From Oikopleura dioica (lineage: Eukaryota > Chordata > Appendicularia > Copelata > Oikopleuridae): a stretch of 64,000 nucleotides of DNA. Shown piece after piece: positions 22,470 to 33,472 of this stretch. The DNA lies in assembly GCA_907165135.1 (NCBI GenBank), contig OU015568.1, positions 1,682,501-1,746,500 of the forward strand. The letters are read 5' to 3'. A program made the translations under genes and the position numbers. Numbering within the stretch: position 1 is the first letter of the stretch; each line of letters begins with the position of its first letter. The notes below the pieces were generated by a model. That model searched no databases and had not been told where the DNA came from. It was given only the letters and a program-made list of their open reading frames with translations.

Positions 22470-24680
22470 TCAAACAATTTTTCGACTCATTTTTTGATGT
22501 TTCCATTTCGTGTTGCCTACTTTTTCATTAACATTCCTGTAGTTGAGTGAGTTGAGTCCATCGTATTTGTTCCTGTAGTCCTTCAGTTTCATAAGCATTT
22601 TATGAGTCACCGCTAAAATAAATTGTATCACTAAACTCTATGAAGACAATAAAGTTTTGCCACTATGGGCATTTCTCTTTTACCTTGATAGCTATTTTCA
22701 ATGTGCGCCTTGTGTTTTTCATTTTGAAAAGTCCATGGATGCGCGTGTCCACACATTGTGTACCGCGCAGAGTCGAAAACTTCCGGCTTTTCGATTTTCA
22801 TTTGTTTTCTGATTCTGTACTCGATATCCGAGTCCTCTCTTCCCCAGCCCCAGAAGACATTTGTATGTCCATTGACCATCGTGTAATTCTGAGCGGACAT
22901 CATCGTTACTCCACCAAAATCGGTTCCATAAGGGTATCGATAGTCGTACTTGTTGATCATCAAAGAAAGATGGATCGGATTCGCGCCGCAAGCATATCGG
23001 TTTCGATCATCTTCTGGTAGCATGTCTACATCGTGGAAAATGACACAATCGAAGCCAACGTCCATTTTCATCAATGCGTCAAACGCTGCATTCATCAAAA
23101 TGCCCTAAAATAGGAAATCAACATGAGCTTTTAGTAATCTCCGTATTAATATTCTAAGCTTTGGCGGGTTGAATTTCTAGTCTAGGCGATTCTTCAACCC
23201 TGTTCCGGCGCTTGTCAAAGGCAGTAAGGATTGTGAAAGTCATTTTTTAAACAATGGAGTTTTCAGTGTGACACCCTTATTGTGATCAAAGTCTAGGATT
23301 CGCAAAACTCAGCCTATAAAGGAGGTTTACCTTATTAAATCGGCCATCATGATACTGCTCCGCCACAATGATGCAATAACTGATCTTTTGCCTCCTCAAA
23401 AAGGGATGAAGATAATATAACAATCTCTTCAAATGCGTCTCTCTATCTTTATAAGGGACAATAATCGCAGTTTTTGTTGTCGAAAAGCAGTCTTCTGGTT
23501 CCCAACAGCCTCCTTCCAAAAGTCCATCAGCAACTGTCTCCTCAACATGATCCCATTCTGTTTCAAGATTTGAGTCTGGAATTTGTCGACCGATGAGTGT
23601 ATCAGGATATTTCGGGCACTCGGCAAGACCTTGATTGAGCCGGGGAGAGCCAGGATAGTCAGGGTGCTCGATATCATCGACGCCTTCTTTTTTTGGTTTT
23701 GGACTTGAAGCTTTCGGTCGAGCTCTTGTTTGAGCATCTTTTTCGGCGTCATCGGAAGATTGATTCTCTCGGTTGTCTGATGGTTCTGAGGGGTTTTCTG
23801 AAGGCTCCGATGTGGTGGAAGTTGTGGATTTGGTCGTACTGGCTCTTGAAGTTGTTGCGGCTGCGGTGGTAGTATCGACGGTCGTACTTGTTGTACTCTC
23901 TTCTGTTGTGGTAAAATGACTTTGCTGGATGTTCAAATATGTTCTTGATAGAATTTTTTTGAAAAAAAAAATTTTTTTTGGAAAAAAATAAAAATTAAAA
24001 TTTGAAAATCCATTCCTGCTGTAATCTTCTGGTTCGACTTATAAAAATGAGTCATTGTTTCGTTGAAAAATAAAATTATAAATTTTAAGCTATTGCATAA
24101 ATAATCTAATGAAACCAAAGTTCAACCGCTGCGGTTCTACTGATTTAGCACGGGCACGGCGTTCAATTAGATCCGCCGGCCGCCGCGTTCAAAACCAAAA
24201 TACTACTTCTACCTTCCAGTTTGGGTAGCCCAAAAGGTCAGCCCCTAGATGCAATTGACAGATACTTACAGGTGAGTTTCTGGGATACTGAGCGCGGACG
24301 AATAGCGAGTGATTGATGATGGAAAAAATTCGCATATCTGAAAAAGAAGACTCAAATTTCTAGCTGTTTTATATCATTTCTTTGAATTTCTATCTGATTT
24401 TTTTTCTATAAGAGCCTCAACATCGGGATCCTTATAAAGGAGATCAATAATTTTCGCCATTACAGAAGAAAAAACGGCCATTTTTTGACGATTTTCGTTG
24501 ATTTTTTGAGATTTTTTCGTTTTTGGCAAAAATTTCTTAGAGATTCCCATAAAAGAAAGATCTAACCATCGAAATCGTCCCTCAAGATCATCCCCAAACT
24601 TACATCAAAAACGAAATCGCCATGGAAAGCATGACACTCGTCAATTTCGTCCTGATCCCGCGCAAAAACGCATTCATCAT
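22470..24680 (-). CDS. Beta-1,4-galactosyltransferase-like enzyme (GT7)
   Basis: B4GALT enzymes transfer Gal from UDP-Gal to GlcNAc in the Golgi. Exon 1 (24680-24604) encodes a signal anchor (TSVMLSMAISFL). Exon 2 is 24337-24270. The catalytic exons are about 23936-23331, 23104-22684 and 22612-22470. Landmarks are IIVPYKDRETHLKRLLYYLHP, CVIFHDVDMLPEDDRNRYAC (DVD metal-binding motif), GTDFGGV, FWGWGREDSD and the terminal DGLNSLNYRN. A stem of Thr/Ser repeats (TTSRASTTKSTTSTTSEP) followed by an acidic Ser stretch is unusually long. The join between exon 2 and the stem exon is unresolved: no GT-AG pair keeps the frame, so another small exon or a non-GT donor is likely. The enzyme family is secure. 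Confidence 0.85.
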
Positions 24681-24751
24681 GCGCCAAATTTTGATATTCA
24701 GAAATTTGACCTTCTCCGAAATTTTCTCTTTTTCAAATTAAAAAAAAGTAC

Positions 24752-24796
24752 AAGCAACTGGAAATAGTATTTATCTGCTGCTGCGTAAACTAAACA
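24752..24796. promoter_or_regulatory. Upstream module shared with the mucin gene (copy 2)
   Basis: AAGCAACTGGAAATA, then TGCGT at offset 30 and TAAACA at offset 39, lie between two divergent genes. This copy is 72-116 bp upstream of the galactosyltransferase ATG (minus) and 54-98 bp upstream of the small gene at 24850 (plus). Orientation relative to the galactosyltransferase is the same as in the mucin gene. Confidence 0.5.
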
Positions 24797-24849
24797 ATTA
24801 AAAATCTACTAGCCGATTGTTTGTCCGATTTTTTTTGCGGCGACGCACA

Positions 24850-25070
24850 ATGGCGGCGCTAAAGATCGGAAAAAGTGCTGCACGTTTCGGTAATCGAGAC
24901 GTGAAAATTCACAGAAGGAAAAGCTCAATAAGCCAGGGAAAAGAGCTGTTGAAGGGCAATTGCAAGAAAGGATTAATTCTTTAGGGAGAGGGGGTCCAGA
25001 ATGGAACGCAATATTAGATCAAGATCTCTATGGGCTTTTGAACGAAGATGTAGGCATACAACTCAGTTAA
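24850..25070 (+). CDS. Small 57-residue protein, unknown function
   Basis: Exons 24850-24889 and 24937-25070 join across a 47-bp GT-AG intron with correct phase. The protein starts MAALKIGKSAARFG and continues with a charged helix (KRAVEGQLQERINSLG) and an acidic end. The N-terminus is basic and lacks acidic residues, so a mitochondrial presequence is conceivable. No family is recognised. A GC-rich stretch (GCGGCGACGC) precedes the ATG. It is divergent from the galactosyltransferase gene, 170 bp apart. Confidence 0.5.
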
Positions 25071-26110
25071 TGTTGGTGGAATTCGCCTCGATTCTATGGG
25101 ACCAATATGAATGTAGTAAAAATATCGATGCGCGAAACTAGTTTTAAGGGTATCAATTCCGAGGAATGTTCAAAATTTTGAAATCAAGATGAAGTTTTCT
25201 GATGTTTATTATATTATAAAGTTCTCAACATCAGTATTTCAAGAAAATTCACGTAAATGGCTCTATTTTGACGGGATTTTTGACCGATTTTTTCTGAACA
25301 ATTTTTTTCTTATTCCCACCGCCTGATTTTTCGAACCCTTTACTTGCCACCCAACATATACTAATTCTTCTATCGAATCAGGTTTTCCCGCATTTTTCGT
25401 CACGGAAATCCCAATTCTCGTCTACCCCCTCCTTAAGTGTCTATTGATAACAAAGAATGATTAGTAAGGAAACAATCAAGCCAAAAAATTGAATTCTGTC
25501 AAGAGAAACAATTTTATTTATATTTCTTTTTTTCCTTCTAGGAGTAACCTTGAAAAGTTCAAATAAATCAACGCATTGTTGCAAGAAAAAGAGATGATGA
25601 AGCTTGTCTAAGCGATTAGATTTATTAGCAACGTGAGCTATGTGAGCTCTGGCCACGATGGTCGACATCGGGCTTCTTAGATCAGAGACGGGCAAATGAT
25701 ACATTTTCTTAAGCCGATCTGCTTTGTTTTAATGCCTCGATTGCTCGCTTTTTTCTTCCTCTTCAATTATCGCTATTTTTCCAAACGATAAAATAAGTGA
25801 GCTCTGTCTGATAAAAAATTCATAAAGAAGGAACTCTAGGAAAAAATGTCTACTAGACAGAAATTTAAAAAGAGAGCTGAGTTTTCTGCTGAAATCCGTT
25901 GCTGAGTAGGAGCTTATTTGTAAGTCGTTATTCTTACTCCTGGTGATCCCACTCCACGTTCACGAAAGTATCATCTTTCTCCTGGCAAAGGATTGAATAT
26001 AAAGCAAAAAGTCCTAAATCAGCGCTGAAAAGAGGAAACAGTGGCAATAAAACCATCGCGCCGATAATTCGAGGGAATGTGACTTTCACTTTCGAATGGA
26101 TAAAGAGTAG
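25071..26110. other. Intergenic region with a degenerate MITE
   Basis: Apart from the piggyBac-like element listed separately, I see only short AT-rich frames and the presumed 5' region of the connexin gene. No further gene can be supported. Confidence 0.45.
25148..25432. mobile_element. Degenerate piggyBac-like MITE
   Basis: The segment is bounded by TTAA on both sides (25144-25147 and 25433-25436). Its right half is clearly related to the element at 27048-27425 (shared GGGATTTTTGACCGATTTTT, then CCGCCTGATTTTT, then TTTTCCCGCATTTTT). The left terminus has diverged, so only a trace of the terminal inverted repeat remains (AAGGG against CCCTCCTT). Confidence 0.6.
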
Positions 26111-27611
26111 ATGAGCTGGGCGGTCTTAGAGAAAGTCCTTCAGGAATTGTCGAAGAGCATTTCTCTTCCTGGAAAATTATGGGTCATGCGCGAATCGGTT
26201 CAAACATCTGTATTTGAAATAAGAAGACACTCTAGTGCCGCTAGATTATTTATCAAAGAAGCATTTTTGAACCAATCAAAGTATCTCTTTATTTTTCGAA
26301 TTCTCGTAGTTCTGAGCATTGGTGACAAAATCTTCTCTGACGAACAAACGTAAGGTCTCTTTTCTCTCGTCATTCTATATTCTTCTAGTCGATTTCAATG
26401 CGATACAAACACACCAGGCTGTACAAACGTCTGCTTCAACCGATTCAATCCCATCTCCCCGATTCGATTCTGGGCAGTGCAAGTTCTCTTCGTTGCTGCT
26501 CCCTCGATCGTCTTCTCTCTTTGGATAGGACACTCTGTTGCTCAAAAAGACGCTGGGAAATCTAAGAAAGCAAAAAGAAAAGCAAAAATTGCAATTTTAA
26601 GTCGGCTTTCTTGTCAATTACTGATGGAAAGCGCTTTCGTTGTTTTGCAGTTTTATCTTTACCGACTTCGATTTAATGAGCAGTAGGATGATTAATCGTA
26701 TGAAAGATGATAAAAAATCAGCTTTGAGTGCAATCCTGAAAAACGATTTCTCGATTGGTCTGGCGAAAATTGGCGGCCATGCATTGGAACTATCGAATGC
26801 TACCTCTCCCGGCCGCAGGAAAAGAACATTTTTCTTTGGTACATGTATGCGAGCTCTGGAATCTGCGTCCTTCTCACGCTTTTTGAGCTTGGCATATTTT
26901 TGAAATCAGGGCCGAATCAAGCTGCTTACTTGCCAAAACCGACGAAGACAAATCGAAAATCACTGCCGCCGAATAGACGGTTGCAGAATAGACTTCAAGC
27001 TCGCCGGAGGTAATTTTTTATTCCCAGAAAAATATTGAGAATTTTAAGGGGGGGGTCGACGAGAATTTTTTCAGGGGTGATCGTAATTTCGCTTGTACAC
27101 ATAGTCTGGGTATGAAACTTATATTTTTGGAATTGTCAGATCCTCCCGAATCTGTTGAGCCTAAAAACATTTGATAAAAATGAGATTTAGGGGGTGAAAT
27201 TAAGAAAAATGTGAAAAAAATCGCCATTTTTGGTGCATTTTCGCGAAAATGGCCCTACTTTGAGGGGATTTTTGACCGATTTTTTCTGGCGAAAATTTTT
27301 TCTAGTTTTCGCCGCCTGATTTTTTCAACCCTTTTCTATCCACCAATAACATCAGATTTTCCCTATCTAATCCGGTTTTCCCGCATTTTTGGTCACGGAA
27401 ATCCCGATTCTCGTCGACCCCCCCCTTAAGCGATATGGAAATGGAGTCAAATATGGCGAATAAATCAAGCTGTGCTTTGACCTTGACGCCGATCGGAAGG
27501 AAAGATTTTAATTTTTAAGAAAAAAATTATGAAATTACTTGAAAAAATCTTTCCAGCGACCCAGATTCAGTGATCGACATGAATTTGGACGATGATTTTG
27601 TTGAAATGTAA
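26111..27611 (+). CDS. Connexin (gap-junction protein)
   Basis: Connexins form chordate gap-junction channels. Five exons (26111-26182, 26282-26349, 26389-26682, 26722-27009 and 27557-27611) give 258 residues. Family signatures are the N-terminal [12 protein letters not shown]...GKLW, TM1 (LFIFRILVV), extracellular loop 1 ([13 protein letters not shown], the C-x6-C-x3-C pattern), [12 protein letters not shown] in TM2, and loop 2 (FECNP...[21 protein letters not shown]) with three cysteines. The C-terminal tail is short and basic and ends in an acidic segment. The first intron (99 bp) also reads through in frame, but the read-through would insert 33 residues before TM1, so it is treated as an intron. 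The last intron holds a piggyBac-like MITE. Confidence 0.92.
27048..27425. mobile_element. piggyBac-like MITE in the connexin intron
   Basis: The 378-bp element has perfect inverted termini (GGGGGGGGTCGACGAGA and its complement) and is flanked by TTAA at 27044-27047 and 27426-27429. TTAA target duplication with G/C-run termini is characteristic of piggyBac. There is no transposase frame. A second, eroded copy lies at 25148-25432. Confidence 0.88.
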
Positions 27612-28261
27612 ATAAAATTCTACTTTCCTCCACCTGTGTTAATTCTCAAGTAAAACGAAAGAGCAGCTATCGAAATTTTATGACGCTCGGGATTAAACTT
27701 TCTGATCATTACTGCTCATTAGCGGAAGCTTCTCGCTTCACGCCTGTCATCTCGAGTCCGTTCTGATGACATCAACTCGTGACAATGCTAACGTTTTATT
27801 CGGCGAAGGAGGGAACTCGTTTTGCGGTTTTTATATTGAGATCAGATGGTTTTTATATTGAAAAACAAATCGGAAATTTTCTACGATTTCAGCGCGAGAT
27901 GAGATTTGAGAATGAAAATTCGAAATTTTTTTTAAAAATAGTAGAAGTGAAACAGTCGAATTCTAGCTTTAAAATGTGGCTGAACTTTATTTCATGCCAT
28001 GATGAATATTTTTATAAATTTAGTTTTTCATTCAGCCAAGATCAATAATGAAAATGATCAAGCTTTTTTTTAGCTTATCAATGGCGTTTCTGAAAGTGAC
28101 TCATAATATAATTCAGTGAATGAAATAGTTTAACGTTGCAGAAACGAAAGCTCCACAAACTGTCCGCAAAATATCGTTAAAGTCAGTCTGGCGCAAACTC
28201 GTGCTCCTATATAATCCTCGCTTCCAACATAGAAGTAGCAAAGTTTTTCATTTGATACAAA
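27612..28261. other. Intergenic region
   Basis: This holds the connexin poly(A) signal (AATAAA overlapping the stop) and the promoter of the next gene, including TATATAAT near 28207, about 55 bp before the next ATG. The open frame near 27779 looks non-coding (A/T-rich, no splice context). Confidence 0.45.
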
Positions 28262-28780
28262 ATGAAGCTTATTTGTACTATCATTTTTCTTACTGGCATT
28301 CAATCTCAAAATTTGACACCAAGAGAAGTTGGAGAGAACACAATGGATTTGTGCTATCAGTGGATTATTTCAAGCATGAGTTGCAAGTCTCAAAAATGGC
28401 GCTCTTCAAAATTCATTCACCGTTTTCAAAAAGTCATTGGCGACGCTCTTTGGCATATCGAAAGCACAAGAAAATGCGCAGTTAATCGAAGAGGTAAGCG
28501 AGAAGCTGACGAGTTTTCAGATGTTTCCGATATATCCAGCTTTTTTGCCGATGAGGATAGTTATTACGAGTCAATGATAAATGGCGAATACGATGATTTT
28601 GAAAGCTTGCAGTACCAGTACGAGGACTTTTTGCATGCAACGGAGAAACATGTAATCAATGAAGAAGAAAACGAGGAAATGTTAGATTTTGCTCGGGGTC
28701 GACGACCAAAAAACCCAGTCAAAATTGAAAAAGACGAAAAAACTTTGGTATTTGCCGAGAAATGTTTTCATAATTTGTAA
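28262..28780 (+). CDS. Prohormone-like secreted protein
   Basis: A single open frame encodes 172 residues. It has a signal peptide (MKLICTIIFLTGIQS), a helical region with three cysteines (DLCYQWIISSMSC...KCAVN), and a basic cleavage-type site (NRRGKREADE). A long acidic C-terminal part with many Asp, Glu and Tyr follows and ends EKCFHNL. The RRGKR site suggests processing by furin-type or prohormone convertases. The four cysteines do not match insulin or another family I know. Curiously, a 27-nt stretch (GTAAGC...TTTTCAG, 28493-28519) that encodes part of this site looks like a canonical intron. It is in frame and too short for normal splicing, so I treat it as coding. Function unknown. Confidence 0.7.
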   Translation: MKLICTIIFLTGIQSQNLTPREVGENTMDLCYQWIISSMSCKSQKWRSSKFIHRFQKVIGDALWHIESTRKCAVNRRGKREADEFSDVSDISSFFADEDSYYESMINGEYDDFESLQYQYEDFLHATEKHVINEEENEEMLDFARGRRPKNPVKIEKDEKTLVFAEKCFHNL

Positions 28781-28975
28781 TATTTGATAGTGTGCTGAGT
28801 CCTTCGACAATTTATACGAGAAAACTTCCATCAACAGCTGCCGAAAACACCCTGCATGGAAGAAGAGAACCGCAGGCCTCATTCGGCAAATCACTCAATA
28901 TTCTTCAAAATGCGCGAATTGAAAATCAATAAACTCGAATAAATATTATAATGATGTGAAGAAAGGTTATTTTAA

Positions 28976-30904
28976 TTAGTTCGCAAAAATTTCGTCAAGT
29001 ACTTTTGAACTTTGAACATGAAGATCGATAATGATACCGAACGTTACAGTAATGATGGTAACAGTCAAAATCAAAGCCCAAAAGTGGGAAAGCATCTTTG
29101 CATAAAATATCCAAGCTTTTTGATATTTTTCAAATTCTTCGTTTTCTAAAAAAAGGTGGTTACTTAAAATTAGATATAGCATAGGCAAACCATCGTTATT
29201 ATCAGTGTTTTTCCTCTCTACTCCGCATTTTCGTAAAATAACCGAAGGAATCGTATACTTTCCACAAATAAATTTTTCGAAGAAACGAGCGCAGAGCAAA
29301 GCAAATTTAGCCTGATGTTTAGAGAACTCGAAGATTCGGTCCTCACTTTTGTCCTGACACCATAAACTCACGGCTTAAGATTATAGAAAGAAATTTTGCT
29401 GAAATTGAAATACTTACTTATAATTATGTGAGCATAAACACTTCCAATGACAGTCAAAAGAAAGAGAAATAGCAGTCGTGGAGCCTTTTCAAAATTTTCG
29501 AAAATAGGGACTGAGCTTGATAAAACATCGAGATAGACGATCATTGTAAGAAGCATCGTTACTTGAAAGCCGATGCTCTCTCCACTTGAAACTTAATTTG
29601 AGTCTACTTTATTCGTAAATGTCTTTTCAATTATGATAACTCTGACTGGGACCCAAAGGCCAACGCATACCAACAAGTTGATACATACAATAGGCAGAAA
29701 AAGCGTCAATTCATAGAACGACGTCGCTCTTGCCAGGACAAAAGTCACCTTTACACTCGTATAATTCTGATAAGGAATAAAGAATTTACGATCAAAAACA
29801 ATAAATCATTGATATCGTAAATTTTTTAGTTAAAGTATTTATCCGATGCTCATAGCTATTTCTTCGAAGAGAAAATGCTTCAACTTTGTAATTTAAAAGC
29901 TCCCAGGCTGGATTCCCGTCGTAAAAAGTATTCTGCAAGAGGTCAAGCTTTGTTTCCTTAAAATCCAATGAAATCGAAAAGTTTCATTCATTAAATCTTA
30001 CATTGTATGAAATCGTAAAGGGTAGATTATAGGATTGAATGAACGAATCGGTGTTCTTGATTTTCCATTGTCGAATATCGAGAATAAGTCTGTCTTGAGT
30101 TTGTGAGGGGGTAGCGAAATTGACTGAGCAATTTTGAACATCAAATGGATAAAATTTTGATGACATCTCACAAGCAGTTACTAGCCGTATCTTATACGCC
30201 TGATTAACGATACCGCTTAATAATTTCATAAAGAAAAAATAGACAATACAATGATAGTATGGATCTCAATTTATGTTCAATACGTATAACTCAATTGTGT
30301 TCTTAGCTTACAAGCTATTGACGACACAGCTGAAGTCCGTTTTTTTGCCCAAATTCCTCCATAAGTCTAAGTTGACGATCTCAATAGGAGGTGTCCAGAT
30401 GAGCGAAGGGTCAATAGATAGTTCAGTCACAAAACCAGTTTGATCATGGAACCAGTGCAATCGAGGATCTTATATAATTATCATGTCCTTTCTCTGAAAA
30501 TATCTACCTTGCCACTTTGCATAAAGAACGATTGATATATCCATCGCGCTCTCAGATAATATAAGGTCGTTTAAACTCACCAACTCGAGCATTACTTCAA
30601 CCCGTAAGGGGGAGGATGAGACTCCGACCATTGACCTCAAGAATGAATCAAGAAACATATTTTGAAACATAATGAGATGTTCTTGGCTAATCAGCGGATG
30701 CCTGCTTTCCGGTCTAAAACCAGCATGATCGAGCATCTTTGTTCGATTAAAATCACCGGGAGTATCAGTTGCATTCCAAAAATACAGAGAAGTAATAATT
30801 TGAGTTATTTGTGGAAAGACTAAACCAATTTGATGAACGTTGACGAAATGCTCTACGCTGTAAATATCTTCTAAATACTGTGCACTTTCATTTATTTGAT
30901 ATTC
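28976..30904 (-). CDS. Cys-loop ligand-gated channel subunit A
   Basis: This is a pentameric receptor subunit of the nicotinic/Cys-loop superfamily. The N-terminal domain includes VEVMLELVSLNDLILSES, LIWTPPIEIVNLD and a Cys-loop with 13 intervening residues (CEMSSKFYPFDVQNC). TM1 is ELTLFLPIVCINLLVCVGLW, the M2 region is SGESIGFQVTMLLTMIVYLD, and M4 is HFWALILTVTIITVTFGIII. Most introns are GT-AG. The one interrupting NSY/NYTSV begins with GA, because the paralog at 32.5 kb has no intron there and shows the joined sequence. The 5' end is incomplete: the frame opens at about 30904 after an acceptor, and the signal-peptide exon was not identified. No vicinal cysteine pair was seen, so it is not a typical ACh-binding alpha subunit. 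Confidence 0.8.
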
Positions 30905-31071
30905 CTCATGGATATTTATTTTCTAATTTGGCTTCGTTTTTGATTCTGAAATATTCTGGATATATTTAATTCAGAAGCTTTTTCCTGTAAAGGTGCGCCC
31001 GTTCTGTTGCAAGAGCCGTTATAAGAAGCCCCTTCATTCTAACTTAGGTTTTTTTGTTAAATTTTACTAGG

Positions 31072-31486
31072 TTAAATGGTATTGAACCAGTCCTGAAACC
31101 AAACAGCATTTGTCCATTCAACACATGCATCAACAAAATCTAGCTTCGCGTTTTTAGCCCGGCAATAAAATCCGATATTCGCCATCAAGCCCAAATCAAC
31201 ACTTATCAGTCCATCATAATCTCTGATAACTGTTTTCATTCTCTCGCAAACTCTTCTGATTTTTTCCTCATCCTTGCTTCCATTTTTACTTAATATTCCA
31301 AACCTGATAATAAATTTGATCTTAAGTCTATCCGAATAAGCTTTACCGGGGATTTAATGGACTAAGGTATTTGTTATATTTGCCATTGACTTGAATCATG
31401 TCAAATATTCGTTGCTCCCAATCGGTATCATCCGCTAGTTGCGCATAATTTCTCTGATAAAGAAGAAAAATGCAACTAAGTCTCAT
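31072..31486 (-). CDS. Small secreted cysteine-containing protein (copy A)
   Basis: Exons 31486-31347 and 31303-31072 join across a 43-bp GT-AG intron with matching phase and encode 123 residues. The N-terminus (MRLSCIFLLYQRNYAQ) is a short signal-like sequence. The mature part has three cysteines and conserved blocks (DLGLMANIGFYCRA and DFVDACVEWTNAVWFQ) that recur in the copy at 33.5-33.9 kb, which shows they are under constraint or recently duplicated. No known family. It lies directly upstream of receptor A in the same direction, and the pair is duplicated as a unit. Confidence 0.65.
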
Positions 31487-31723
31487 TGTTCAAACAAGTA
31501 AAAAACACAAGAAATATCGCCTGCCGGCCTATTCTGAAAATCTACATTTCTTTTTTTACACCCTGTCATGAGCGTAAAATTTAACGATGGATACATTTGT
31601 TGCCTTTAACGAACTGAGTCAAGTCTTTTCTTTTGAACTTGATGTATTCTATTTCGACAATTGAAACTTCATGCCAGTGAAAAACAGATGCGAGTAGAAA
31701 ATGCTCCTTCTTGTTTATTCATT

Positions 31724-33262
31724 TTAGTTCGCATAAATTTCATCCAGCGCGTTGCACCTTTGAACAAAAAGATCAATGTAGATAGCGAAGGTAACAAGCA
31801 TAATTGTAACAGTCAAAATCAGTGCCCAAAAGTGAGAAAGCATCTTTGCATAAAATAGCCAAGCTTGATGATATCGATCAAAATCTTCTTTTTCTTGGAA
31901 ACAATTATAGTCAGGCTAAGATATTGAGGTAACAAACCATTGTTGGTATCATTGTCAGAGCTGATTTCCCCACATTTTTGTGAAATGACAGAAGGAATTC
32001 TGTATTTTCCACTCATAAATTTCTCGTAAAATCGGGCGCAGAGTAAAGCAAATTTTGCTTGACGTTTGGAGAGCTCGAAAATTCGGTCTTCAGTTTTTGT
32101 CTGGCACCACAAGCTCACCGCTAAAACGTGAAAATGAAGAATAATTGTAATCGAATCAATTCTTACTTATAACTATATGAGCAATAGCACTTCCTAGACC
32201 AGTCAAAAGGAAGAGGAATAATAATCTAGGTGCGTTTCCAACATCTTCAAAGACAGGTATCGTGTTTGATAAGATATCGAGATAGACAACGCTAGTCAGT
32301 AGCATCGTCACTTGAAATGAAATGCTTTCACCGCTTGATACTGCGCACAGAGGTTCAAAGAATGAAATGGCTATAAAAAATGTAATTTTGAAACCCTGAC
32401 TGGAATCCAGAGTCCAACACAGACGAGCAAATTGATGACAACTATCGGCAAAAACAGAGTAATTTCATAATATGAAGTTTTTCTTGCGAAAGCTAGCGTC
32501 ACTTTAACACTCGTATAATTCTCGTATTGATTTCGAGGAAGAGAATAAGCGTCGATCCTGTAGTCTATTAGCTCGAATTCTGTATTCTCATCGTGAAAAG
32601 CATTTTTAATCAAATCAAGATCAGTTTCCTAAATAAATTAATAATGATTTCGATTTTTTTACTTTTGAGCATACCTTGTAACCGATGGAAAACGGCAGTG
32701 TATAGGATTGATTAAATGATAAACCATTTTTACTCTTCCAATCCCGAATATCAAGAACCAATCTATCCTGCGTCTGTGAAGGTGTAGCAAGGTCAACGGA
32801 GCATATTTGAACATCAAAGGGATAATATTTCGAAGACATCTCGCAAGAAGTAACAGCTCGTATTTTGTACGCCTGCTTGACTTCTCCCCTTCAAGAAAGA
32901 GTTTCAAAAGAGAAATATTTAGAATTACAGATGATTGACAATGCAGCTGAAATCAGTTTTCTTCGCGTAATTTCGCCATTCATCCAAATTGACAATCTCG
33001 ATCGGCGGTGTCCAAATGAGCAAGGGATCCATTGATATTTCAGTTACGAATCCTGCTTCCATGAAATCCCATCTCAGCCGATAATCTTTCCAACCCTTAC
33101 CCTAACCCTAACCCTGTTAGGAGATTTTTTATCTGATTAATAAATATTTTAAGCTCAACAGAGAACGATCAAAATTTTCATAGTTGAATATTCCGTCAAT
33201 CGTCGACTTCCATTCGGAAGCAAGTGTCGAATTCGAGTCGAAATCCATCATTTCCTCATCTT
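31724..33262 (-). pseudogene. Cys-loop receptor subunit B, likely missing an exon
   Basis: This is a paralog of subunit A over most of its length: LIWTPPIEIVNLDEW, Cys-loop CEMSSKYYPFDVQIC, TM1 EITLFLPIVVINLLVCVGLW, M2 SGESISFQVTMLLTSVVYLD and M4 HFWALILTVTIMLVTFAIYI, with stop TAA at 31724. The segment equivalent to VEVMLELVSLND...YAKWQ of subunit A is absent. The acceptor of the following exon is present, but in place of the missing exon lies a telomere-like repeat (33092-33115). The upstream piece (SEWKSTIDGIFNYENF) is still open. Loss of these beta strands should prevent a normal ligand-binding fold. It could still be transcribed. An exon hidden elsewhere cannot be excluded. Confidence 0.65.
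33092..33115 (-). repeat. Interstitial telomere-type repeat (TTAGGG)
   Basis: On the minus strand this reads as about four consecutive TTAGGG-type units, one of them TAAGGG. TTAGGG is the metazoan telomere repeat. It sits exactly where receptor B lacks an exon. Confidence 0.85.
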
Positions 33263-33472
33263 TATATATATCGTTATACTCTCCTCGACCATTTATAGCA
33301 TTTGTTAAATATTTTCTTGTGAAAAGCTAATTAATTTTAAATAAATCTTAACCTAAGATAAATTATTTGACTCAACTTTTAATAAATCTAAGAAGTTATC
33401 AGCTTTCATGCCTGAAGTGGGGCTCCGTCACGATCACAGTCTCCAATATAATTGTTTTCGACCTCGATCAGG

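Noticed and set aside
26183-26281. In-frame read-through of connexin intron 1 as a 33-residue insertion
   Set aside because: It would separate the N-terminal helix from TM1 with a charged insert unknown in connexins, and the segment has GT and AG ends.
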